Shown here piece by piece: positions 1 to 9,315 of a stretch of DNA of 64,000 nt. Under the pieces are notes generated by a model. The model was not told the DNA's origin, did not search any database, and saw only the letters and a list, made by a program, of their open reading frames with translations. The position numbers and the translations under genes were made by a program. Location of the stretch: contig WIDE01000033.1 in assembly GCA_015039315.1 (NCBI GenBank), positions 110,044 to 174,043 on the forward strand. Reading direction: 5' to 3'. Position 1 is the first letter of the stretch. Each line of letters starts with the position of its first letter. This DNA comes from Clavulina sp. PMI_390 (taxonomy: Eukaryota; Basidiomycota; Agaricomycetes; Cantharellales; Hydnaceae).

Positions 1-2
1 CC

Positions 3-437
3 AAGGAGTACCTTCATATACATTCCACATTCGTGGTGAAGGACCCTGAGGACAAAGAGTTGATGCGTGTCAAGAACGCTATCTTCAAATGTATGTCTTC
101 CTTTCATTCTTATCAGCTCCATACGTGGACTTACAAGACAATGTGGCATATCTCAGTCATTGGCTCCAAGGCAACCGCGACATTCATGTCTAGTACTGGC
201 AAAGAAATGTCGATCACCATCGAGGGTGGCTGGCTAGATCGCAAGGTCGACATCGTGGAAAACACCACTGGACAACGTGTCGCACGTATCACACGCAAGG
301 TTATGACGTTGCGCAACGTCTTCGGCGGTGCATCGACGTATACCCTGCAAGTTGCACCCGGGGCGGACATAGCCATCATGATTGCTCTCTGTGTTGCGAT
401 GGATATGAAGAGGGCAGAGGATGAGGGGCGAGGTTAA
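3..437 (+). CDS. LURP-one-related / Tubby-C-like protein, 3' part (copy 1)
   Basis: The gene enters from the left edge, so its start lies outside the window. The visible part reads in one frame from position 3 to a TAA at 435-437. It matches the gene at 3905-4638 almost residue for residue (VKDPEDKELMRVKNAIF against VKDTEERELMRIKNALF, then a shared GGW/GNWLDRKVD segment and NVFGGASTYTLQVAPG). The fold suggested is the LOR (DUF567, Tubby C-terminal-like) beta barrel; its role in fungi is not established. A GT..AG segment at 91-156 is 66 nt long, a multiple of three without stops, at the place where copy 2 has its 41-nt intron. It is probably an intron, but neither version aligns perfectly with copy 2. 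The C-terminus is the hydrophobic MIALCVAMDM helix followed by a charged tail. Confidence 0.7.
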   Translation, partial: KEYLHIHSTFVVKDPEDKELMRVKNAIFKCMSSFHSYQLHTWTYKTMWHISVIGSKATATFMSSTGKEMSITIEGGWLDRKVDIVENTTGQRVARITRKVMTLRNVFGGASTYTLQVAPGADIAIMIALCVAMDMKRAEDEGRG

Positions 438-1215
438 ACCTTACTTTTGCACCTTCAAGTCTTCAAATCATATATCTCCCGACGCGGATTGTTGGGCTAG
501 CCATACCGCTATTAAGGCTTGTACAAAATGATGTGTTATTGTAGTTCATGTCTATCCCCCGTATTCCAAGTAATTCACACCTGTACAACTATCTTTGCCA
601 TTCTAATGATCTCATACAGATCGATGAACGGCATCACTTTGAGAGTAGGAGTGAGGTCGTTGCAGCTGGAGGATCGGAAATTGATTCAGTTTGTGAGTCA
701 GCGTTCGAAACGATGACTAGTGGCCAAAATGTTGCGTCATTTCCACAGGTCATTATTCAATTGCTTCCTGGTCCTCATGTTACCCCAGCTGCGCTGTTAA
801 GCATTTTGAGCTGCCCCGACGGCTTGTATGATTCACACCTCCCTCAGGTTAGTCAAAACCGGTATATACTTGATTCACAGTCGGAGCGCGTTACACTGGG
901 CAAGCAACGAGGTTATTGTGTTGCCCCCTTTCGTCTGATGATCCGATGGGATGAAAGCTTGCGAAACTTGAGGGGCATATCACATGAAAGTAGCACAAGG
1001 AGCTGAACGGCTGATCCCTCGCGCCCACCCCCTTCTCTTCTTGATATTGTTCCAATGCTGAAACCCTCGATTCATGAAGAGCCCCATATAGAACAAGGAT
1101 TTCCTGCGATAACGTACAACAATGACATTGATAACCGTATACCAGTTAAATAGTAGCAGCCCTCCCCAGTCGGTCCGAAACCCAAAAATAAATGGAATGA
1201 ATGCTAGCCTTCGCA
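438..1215. other. Intergenic region, no supported gene
   Basis: This stretch lies between the LURP-like gene and the minus-strand gene ending at 1216. A 152-codon open frame at 548-1006 (+) contains several GT/AG pairs but no recognisable domain, so it is not called. On the minus strand, 980-1243 is open and reads hydrophobic and aromatic residues (FIPFIFGF, then TDWGGLLLFNW). It could be an alternative 3' exon of the neighbouring gene, but I found no phase-compatible splice. Confidence 0.4.
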
Positions 1216-2760
1216 TCAAGTGCACATCACGACCAGCTCCCATCGCGAAACACTAGGGGTGGTGCTAATTTCGCTGACAGTCCGTGCCTGCAAACTCCCC
1301 TCTGGAGCTCTCGCCTCGCCTGGAGAGCTACGAGGAATATGACCAGCACTCAATGGTGGAACCATCTCTTGGATCTCCCTCTCATCCCCCTTCGGAATAC
1401 CGACCATGATCATTGAAGCGATTCGTCCTCGAGCCTGGCGTTGCGACTCTTGCACTTTCGCTGCACCCTGCTCAACACTGAGCCTCCCTTTGTCGATCTT
1501 CCCCCGAAGCGAGACAGCGCCGTTGTCCAATTTGTTTTGGATCTTCAGGGCCTTCTGCTCCATCTTTGCTGCTAAACTCAACTTCCCCTTGTCGATCTTC
1601 TTCTGAAGCAAGACACCACGCTTATCCAAATTAGTGACATTGTCCTGGACTTTCGTCGCCGCATCATCCATCATTGCAGTTAGACGATCAGCAAACAAGC
1701 CAAGCAGATTTTGAGCATGTGGGATTGGGGATAGAGGGGGACTCGAGGTTGAGACCGTGAGGGAGGAAACAGCAACAGCCGGTTCAGATTGGAGGTGAGG
1801 GAGGGAGGATGGGGATGGTAGTGGAGACGGTGACGGAGACGGTGATGCGGATCGGCCTTCAGGGGCAAGCGAGGACTCGAGACCTGTTCGACCATCGAGC
1901 GTCGGAGAAGGTGGGAAGGCAGGCCCAAGGATTGGGTTCTGGGTGTTGTACAGTGAATAGTGCGAATAGGGGGAGCTAGATGTGGAGGTATGGCTGGGGT
2001 TTGGTTGCATAGAATAATCCTCGCGGTGGCGCTCTTGGGAGTGAGAGGGAGATCCAGATGGGCCTGCGCTCTCTTGCCCGCCTTGGGTCTGGACCTCGAT
2101 GCCGCCATTCTCCCGCCAGTGAGGAAGAAGGTGGACATTGAGCTTTCGAGGAATGAAAAATTCATCATTCCATCTCTTCAGAAAGTTCTGGGCGGCACTA
2201 TCCTGGGATGATTTGTACTGGTGCTCTCGTACTGTAGACTCAAGACTGACGATAAAGAGACTCCATTCGGCGGTGCTGACACCATAGGAGTTCATAGCTG
2301 GGGTAGGGAATTGAGTTGGGAAGCCATCTGAAAGCCAGGACGAATGTGATGGGATTATAACTGGATCGAATCGCTGGGGGGCTTCTAGGTCGAGAGCCGT
2401 AGAGCTTGGTTGTTGTGGATAAGTAAGCGCGTATTGATCTGGCTCAGAGGGACCTATCACATTGATTGAGGGGTCTGGCACCGTCCACGGGGAGGACTCG
2501 TAGTTGGACACCGTCAAAGGGCCTGGAATATTAGAGCCGGTTATGGGAGCATCGAGATTGATGTTCACGGCTCTTGGTGGGGGAACGAGTTCACTGTGTG
2601 CTGGAAAATAGATAAAAAGAAAGGTGTTAGCGAATAGTTATTTGAAGGGCCCTCCTTGTTTTTCGCCACTCAGTTGCCAGGGAGATTAGTGTGGGATAAA
2701 GAGAAATTTACCTGGAATGAGCTTTTCATGTAACTCTGCTTCGAGGGCGAGGACAAGCAT
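1216..2760 (-). CDS. Unknown Ser/Pro-rich protein with Lys-Asp-Gly repeats (477 aa)
   Basis: Two exons on the minus strand, 2760-2712 and 2600-1216, joined by a GTAAAT..CAG intron in phase 1. The start is the ATG at 2760 (MLVLALEAELHEKLIP); the long frame alone lacks an ATG at its beginning, which is why the short first exon is needed. No family is recognised. In order it shows a short N-terminal helix, a Ser/Pro region, a compact segment near residues 125-180 (STAEWSLFIVSLE, then RWNDEFFIPRKLNVHLLP) that looks folded, a long Ser/Pro low-complexity linker, and a charged helical region near 330-400. That region repeats the pattern (I/L)D-K/N-G-x-LSL: IDKGKLSLA, LDNGAVSLR, IDKGRLSVE. The 3' end is the least certain part. 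Confidence 0.7.
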
Positions 2761-3904
2761 CGTTCACTTGATAGCGACACGGACACAGGACGTTCGCGAC
2801 ACTGCCGCGAGCGTAGAAGAACTGGTGGAAGCGGATCCTAGGAGCAGATAATAAGCTGTCTTAGGTAACGGACGTTACTCTTGAGAACCCGTATCATCGG
2901 TAACCGGAATCAGTTGCCCATGTCAGTTCACGGCGATAGATCTGGCACTGCTAATTCCGTAGTACTGGAATGTCTCTTACTGCGCACCATGTGGATCTGC
3001 TTCAAGCAACACCAGCATGCCGAACGACAAAGGTAACAGTTGTGGGAGTGAGAGGCGACCACATTTTGGGACTAGCTTTGTGAGCCGTACAAGGCTGTTC
3101 TGGGCCGCTAATGTACCAGGTGCAGCGTCCTCTTACACATTCTCTGGTCGCGCTGATTGTGTGAGAACTAGTCAATGAGCAACAGGTTCAGTGAGTGTGA
3201 AGGGAAGGACGATCAATTGAGAATGACTGACTACTCGGACCCGATAGCTGTCATCCCTTCCTCCCACATAGCTTGACGAGAATAGAACGCACTGATCTTA
3301 CTAGCCATGTCAATGGCCAAGGCGAGCCCGAGTCTCGGCAAATCTGCCGCCATCTGAGAGTGGCAAGCTACTCCAGCATTGACGCTGACAATGTTTCAAG
3401 TACGGCTCTGTGGTAAGTTTACATATATATATATATATCTCCTACGTTGAAGGCGTGTCGCATTCGAGTTCGGTAGAGCTAGGGCTTGGGGAAATAGCGT
3501 ATTTGTCGGGGTGGTTGGTGCGGATTCAGATAGACTGGCCCCCCTAGAGCTCGAGGATTGATCTCGGGGTCAGAAATCCAGCTAACAGCCTCAAGAGCAG
3601 ACCAATATATAAGCCATGAGACGGCACCGATTCTGAAGCACCTGCTTAACACTGTTGGCTGTCGTATTGTCGTGTACCACTGGTGATGCTGAAACTAGAC
3701 AATCAACATGATCGGAGGTGGGTGATGGATACCATTGTCATGAGCGGTGGTTATATGGACACTTCTTTTGTAGACGCGGAGATCTGGACTGCATGGCCGA
3801 CCCATGTATAAGAGGAAATCTTAACATTCCCTCAAGTGCGCTGGTTTGCACCCCGCAGAAAATTCCGAGCCCTTCTTGCATTCATAACCCCATCCTGAAC
3901 TAAG
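2761..3904. other. Intergenic region with (AT)n tract
   Basis: No reading frame here is supported. It holds the promoter of the minus-strand gene starting at 2760 and, at its right end, the promoter of the second LURP-like gene. A short alternating TA tract lies at 3421-3439. A 61-codon frame at 3718-3903 has no coding character. Confidence 0.4.
3421..3439. repeat. Short (AT)n microsatellite
   Basis: About nine TA/AT dinucleotides in a row in noncoding DNA between two genes. Confidence 0.8.
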
Positions 3905-4638
3905 ATGGCAAACCAAGAGACTCTCCTTGAGCCAGTCCGTGAAGCCATTGGCATCTTTCCACAATACATAGCTCAGTAAACTGAGATCCTAATCCTACGC
4001 GAGAAAGTTTTAACCATCTCAGGGGACGAATTTGACATCATGCGCGTCCCACGACTCCCTAATGGCGAGCTCGGCGAGCCCTACCCAGCATTCAAGGTCA
4101 GGGGGAAGGTGATGAGCTGGTCTCAGCGCAAGACGCTCACAGACTTGAGTACTGGGTTGCCAATACTTCAAGTTTCCAAGGAGCGACTTCATCTGCATCC
4201 TACGTTTGCGGTGAAGGATACCGAAGAGAGAGAACTGATGCGTATTAAGAATGCATTGTTCCAATGTACGTCCTCAGTCTCATCCACACGACTAACGGAC
4301 ATGCAGTGACGACCTCACACCAATCATTAGTCATTGGCTGCAAAGCAACTGCAACCTTTGTCTCCACCTTGGGGAAAAATGAGTCAATCAACATCGAGGG
4401 CAACTGGTTGGACCGTAAAGTTGATCTCTCGATCAACAATACCGGCCAACGTGCGGGACGTATCATGCGCAAGATTATGACGATGCGCAACGTATTTGGT
4501 GGTGCTTCAACATACACGCTACAAGTCGCGCCAGGGGTGGACGTGGCGATGATGATCACACTTTGCGTAGCGATTGATATGAAGAATCTTGATGACGAGA
4601 GGCAGCGTAGGCGCCAGCGGATGCACCATCATGTTTGA
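3905..4638 (+). CDS. LURP-one-related protein, copy 2, with in-frame stop in the N-terminal region
   Basis: This is the closest relative of the gene at 3-437. The frame starts with ATG at 3905 (MANQETLLEPVREAIGIFPQ) but codon 25 (3977-3979) is TAA. The same frame then continues without interruption as TEILILREKVLTISGDEFDI and on into the LOR domain. The stop therefore lies inside conserved coding sequence. An ATG at 4040 could start a shorter protein. Exon 1 ends at 4265, a 41-nt GTACGT..CAG intron with a CTAAC branch site follows, and exon 2 runs 4307-4638. Outcomes are a pseudogene, an N-terminally shortened protein, or a sequencing error at one base. An intron from 3936 to about 4018 could bypass the stop, but it would delete the first LOR strands. 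The distance to copy 1 suggests a local duplication. Confidence 0.65.
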
Positions 4639-4835
4639 TAAGTCCGAGTGGTACAGAGTTAGATACATTGCACAAGATGCCACCACTTTTCAGGGATAAG
4701 AAGGGTCTTCGAACGAGGTATGGTCATCTTCGATACGTCAGACCACGTTGGAAAGCTTTTGAGTAGTGGATAGCAAGCTCGTGATGAGACGAATACAACT
4801 GGTAAACCCAGTTCCACCCTCAATCAGCAAGATCA

Positions 4836-5566
4836 TTACAGAGTTAGTCCAATAGCGCCGTCGTCGACACATTTGAACTTGGCCACGCCACTCGTCGCGC
4901 TTGATGAGACGCCAAAAGTACCAGATTTACACTTGTTTCCATAGTAGACGATCGAGCCATCAGCTGTGGAGCTAATGAATCGGCCCAGTTAGATATAGTA
5001 GAGGGTATAGAGACGATTCGATCGACTTACTCTCCGACAAAGAAAATCGATCCATCCTTCTTCTTGATGAAACTCGAAGAAACCTGACCAGAGTCATCCG
5101 AATAGTAGCAAGCGGCCTGACCGAACTTGAACGGAGGTCCTCCGGTGCCCTTGAGAGTCAGACACTTTTTGGTCGAAGGGATGTAGAGATGACCTGTAAA
5201 ATACAGGAGGAGTTAACTCATAGACACCGCGTCGTGTACATGGTGACACAGACCTTCAACGGTGTCGCCAGAATAACCTCCGAAGTTAGGGGTGCATCTA
5301 CGGAACTCCACAGCAAGAGAGCTCCCGAACTTGAGCACGTCGTTGACTAAATGGAGATCATGTCCATTGGCTTCGAGCGCGGAGGGGAGAGTCACCATTT
5401 AGAACGAATTTATGCGATGGTATGGAGTGATTATGCCAGACGTACTGGTCTTGAGATTTCCAGTAGACACAGTCGTGCACTTCTCAACACCCACAGTAAG
5501 TGGTGATGCATGGACAATAGCCAAAGCTGACAGAACCAAGATCGAGAGGGAGGTGAACGAGACCAT
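4836..5566 (-). CDS. Small secreted protein (signal peptide, about 178 aa)
   Basis: Four exons on the minus strand: 5566-5446, 5370-5254, 5193-5031 and 4971-4836. Intron phases are consistent throughout and the stop is TAA at 4836-4838. The protein begins with a clear signal peptide (MVSFTSLSILVLSALAIVHA) with likely cleavage before SPLTV. The mature part carries several Cys residues (VEKCTT, RRCTPN, KKCLTL, AACYY, NKCKSG, FKCVDD), consistent with disulphides. Segments such as HLYIPSTKKCLTL resemble secreted beta-rich, ricin-B-like proteins of Agaricomycetes, but I cannot assign a family firmly. It is likely an extracellular or cell-wall protein of unknown function. A TATAAA lies 85 bp before the start. 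Confidence 0.82.
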
Positions 5567-5650
5567 GATCGAGTCGAGGGGTTTCACTTCGGATTGTGGG
5601 AAGAGGGGCGAGGAACTGGATGTTGAAGGCCATGAGACCCTCTGGCTGGT

Positions 5651-5656
5651 TTTATA
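5651..5656 (-). promoter_or_regulatory. TATA box of the secreted-protein gene
   Basis: TATAAA on the minus strand, 85 bp upstream of the ATG at 5566. Confidence 0.6.
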
Positions 5657-6677
5657 GCGTTTTCTGAGAGTATGGCCATCATCCAGGAGTAGTCCCTAAA
5701 ATCGTGGTCTTCGATGGGCGCACACAAGGTCGCATCACGGTCACGTGCTTTCGCCGCGCTCAAAGCCTTTTGCTCGGACTCGGAGGGTGATAACCATTTT
5801 CTAGCGCGCTCTGCTGATAGATGATGAAGGACAAAACTCGAGCATGCGGTACAGTCCTCCAATCACGAGGGACGAGGTCGGAGCCTCTACTCCCGAATCT
5901 GTGAGACAGGCATCAATGCTGCTGAATGCACTCCATCCAAGACACCTCAGGACTTAGGAGACTGCGCTCCTGAAATACAGGAGAATTACTAGCTTTATTA
6001 GATCATCTGTCATTATCAGCAGTGGGCGATATGAGTCATACATGTTTCTGTCAATTGCATTCTTTCGACAGCACTGCTCTCCTCAGTTGAACCTCTGCCA
6101 CACTCGCGCTTGAGCTTAGCGAGGAGCATCATGAGACTCCATCAGATATATCTTGAGGCTGTGTTAAGCTGCCTTCTCTTGACTCTAGCAAAGTGTAGCC
6201 AGAAAGTTCGGCCAGGGAGGGTCCGTGTCTCAAGTCCGCAAAGTCCAGCGCATCTCTCTCACTCTGATGTGCATGCTCCCATGATCAAACGTGAAGACGT
6301 AAAGCTCAAAATCCTCCTCAGATTGAGCGCCCTATGCGGCCTATGCTAATACCGCTCGGCCTTCGACTTGAACAGCCTCCTTTTTTTTTTTTCTTCACGC
6401 ATGCTTTAGCGACATCACTCGCATGCATCGCTCGGCGTCAACCTCCCGTCAGCCATGCATTCTCACATCAGAGGATTGAATCCTCTGGAATAGCCGGCGC
6501 TAGGTCAACATACCCAAGAATCCCGCCTTCAGGTCAATACAGTATTTACGAAGATAAATACCGACTTAGTGAGGAGGGGTATGTACAGTCGTAACAATAC
6601 AAGCAACTACGTATCGTATAGCGGTCGTTTGAGAGATCGTGGCGGGAATAATCACTAAGAATGTTTTCCATAAGAGA
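5657..6677. other. Intergenic region, no supported gene
   Basis: About 1 kb between the secreted-protein promoter and the 3' end of hapX. Open frames at 5584-5862 (-), 6110-6349 (+) and 6334-6594 (+) have no homology I recognise and no convincing splice context. A T-rich run lies near 6379-6392. Confidence 0.4.
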
Positions 6678-8782
6678 CTAGGTAAGGGAACGAACGCCGT
6701 CTAACAAGGCGAGTGCATCCTGAACACCGTCATTAGGTACTTGTCGAACTCGTCTGCGATGTCCGTTCATCACTAGATGGTCATGAGGAACGAGCGTCCT
6801 CGAACCATCTAGTCGCGCATTGGAAGGGAGCACTGCGTTAGGCTCAGGGACAGAAGAAGCCGTGACTTTTGATGAGGATGTCGATGACGAGGATGAAGGT
6901 GTTCCTTGCCGATTCGGAACAGGAATATGATCTCTCCTTGACACAACGTCAGCGAGGAGCGAGAGGTCAGCAAAGGCGATGTTGGGATGCGAGCTGAGTT
7001 GGCGCCATGCAGTGTTACATGGTACCATTTGTCCATCATCTTGGCTCTTTGATGGATTCGACGAAGAGGGTAAGGAGGAAGAGGAGGAAGGTTGGGAATA
7101 AGTGGATGGACCGGCTTCCATGCTTGAGCAGCTGGGCAGTGGATCGAGTGGTTTGATGCTATCACCACCCGAACGAGCGGCGCATGGTCCTCCGCAGATG
7201 CTTGGGTCACCACAGCATAAAGCAAGGACGCTCAAGCGTGGAGTAGGAACAATTGGGGCAGTATCGCCCATGTCCATATCATCGCTCGCGTCGAGGAAGT
7301 GAACTGAGCGCCGGGGTGCACTCGCTGGTGGAGGCATCGGCTGTGTGGGAGGAGGCGTCGCTGTAGCGCTCGAAAAGTCTTCCTCGCCTCCACTATAGGC
7401 GTCTCCCAAGGCAGCGCAGAAGGCCTGGTTGGCAGGATCGTCGGCACAAGCTGGGCAGTTTGCCGGATCTCCTGTGCATGCTTCATCGCTAGGCTCTCGG
7501 GAGGATGATGGAATAGGGGCGGGAGTGACAATCCATCGTTCGGTGGCAGAGACCGCAGGTGCCTTGGCTTTGTTCCGACGAAGCGGCACGGCAGGAGCAA
7601 ACGGAGGCAGGTGATCCAGTATAGATGATGAGCTTGAAGAGTCAGTTCTTGTTGCAGGCTTTGTCTCCTCAACAGGGGCAGGCTCAAGCTGAATAGTTTG
7701 CGACGCCGACGACACGACCTCGCGACAGAGGCAGGAGTCGCCCAAGCTACACAACCCACAGTCAAGGACTTCAATATCTGCGAGGTTCATCTCCTCGGTC
7801 ATATCAACATCATGTGATGGTGCGTACAATGACGCGGGGTGCTTTTGACTCGGTTGAGGGATTTTTCGTGTACCATCGGGTGACGTCGGGAGTGGCGATC
7901 GCCGATCGGAATCTCCGCCCACAAACGACGTCGAGACCGACGAGATCGTTGAGGAGGTCGCTAAGCTCGAGCTGGCTTCACTAGTGCTAGGAAGGTGCGA
8001 AGAATCCCACGAAGTGACCGAAGACACTGTGCTCGGCGCTGAAAAACAAGGAAAAACGGAGAAAAAATTAAGCTCGATTCGGAGGACCTCGGAGATGATG
8101 CGGGCAGCGGTGGCGAGTTACCTCGAGCGGATCGCATCCGTTTTGACGACCCTGCGGTTATCGACCGACCACGCCCGACGTCGTTCGCACCGTCGAGCTC
8201 GACGTCAGCCACACGCTTCAGACTCGACCTTTTGCTGGAGCACAACGAACACAGCGACGAAGAGGAAGCCGCCTCAAGGCGCGCTTTTAGTTCAACATTT
8301 TCCTTCCTAAGCAAGTCATTCTCATCCTTCAGGCGCTTTGCGGCGTTTTGTAGCGCTACATTGCGCTCGATCTCTCCACGTTCGTATTGCGCCAGACGCG
8401 CTTGGAGGTCAGCCAGCTGGCTTTGTTTACGTTCGCGGAACGCTCTCTGGGCAGCCCTATGGAGCGATGAATCCAAGAGATCCGTATGAGCGCCAAAAAC
8501 ACGGTGCGTGGACTTGCGTGAGAGGGACCCACCGATTTTGAACTTTTTTAGCCTCCTCGTCATCGTCCTACGCAAGCCAGTCAGAACGAGGGTTGATAGC
8601 GTATACGGTACCCTACACCCACATCTACGTCAACAGGAACCGAATCTTTCTTAAGCTTTCTCCCCGGCCGAGGTTTCGGTGGAATGACCCATTCTTTTGT
8701 CGCTGAGAGCCAATATTGCGATGAGCTCTTGCCACGTAAATGCGGCGGATAGAGCTGCTCGATGCTTACGTTTGGCGTACAT
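6678..8782 (-). CDS. hapX: HapX-type bZIP regulator of iron homeostasis (607 aa)
   Basis: Five exons on the minus strand: 8782-8770 (13 nt), 8702-8623, 8568-8534, 8456-8122 and 8038-6678. Near residues 6-23 it has the CCAAT-complex-binding motif KEWVIPPKPRPGRK (Hap4/HapX type). A Yap/HapX basic region follows (KKVQNRAAQRAFRERKQSQL, about 38-57), then a leucine zipper to about 105. The C-terminal half carries three Cys-rich regions typical of HapX: CGLCSLGDSCLC (about 248), CTGDPANCPACADD with a later FC (about 342-362), and CCGDPSICGGPC (about 429). In other fungi HapX works with the CCAAT-binding complex, sensing iron through Fe-S clusters in these Cys motifs, to repress iron-consuming genes when iron is low and activate storage when it is high. 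CBC motif, bZIP and Cys regions together make the assignment strong. The 13-nt first exon (MYAK plus one base) is inferred. Confidence 0.9.
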
Positions 8783-9315
8783 AGTTCAGAACAGGATGTC
8801 GGGGCAGGAACATGCACGACGCAAAGGCGCACGGTGGTGGACGAGTGTGGGTGAACAATGGTTGTGTGCAACAGGCTCCTGAGAGATAGATGGCTAATCT
8901 GATTATGGACACGTGACCGGATCGCAAAAAATCAAGTCGCCGTTATCTAATCTAAGGAGTGAGAAGAGAGAAAAGGAATTCAATGCGATCTGCTCATTAC
9001 ACGTCTCAACTCGATGGCCGAAGAACGCCGACGCTCACCCACACGCCTAAAACGGGAAGAAACCAATTCAAGGATCTGGGAAATGGATTGATCTTCACAA
9101 GCCTTGAAAGGATTCACAATCATGTGAAAAGCCGGAGCAGCAGCAGTAAGGCGTGAACTTGGGTTTCGTATTAAGGTTGGAATAGAACAGTGGGATGATA
9201 CATCGTGGTGGTGTGAGAACATAACTAGGGGGAGTCAATATCTTTCTGGAGTGAAATGCCATGTGCAATCGTGATCATAAATTCTCGTAACCCTCGTCCG
9301 TCCTTCTTGAGCAAC
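8783..9315. promoter_or_regulatory. hapX upstream region with GATA-type near-matches
   Basis: This noncoding stretch separates the hapX start from the 3' end of the next minus-strand gene. It contains ATCTGATTA (8897-8905, +) and ATTAGATAA (8943-8951, read on -). Each differs by one base from ATCWGATAA, the site bound by SreA/Cir1-type GATA iron regulators, which are known to repress hapX in other fungi. The link here is inference. Confidence 0.3.

Noticed and set aside
548..1006. 152-codon plus-strand open frame
   Set aside because: No domain, no convincing start context, and GT/AG pairs do not build a longer consistent model.
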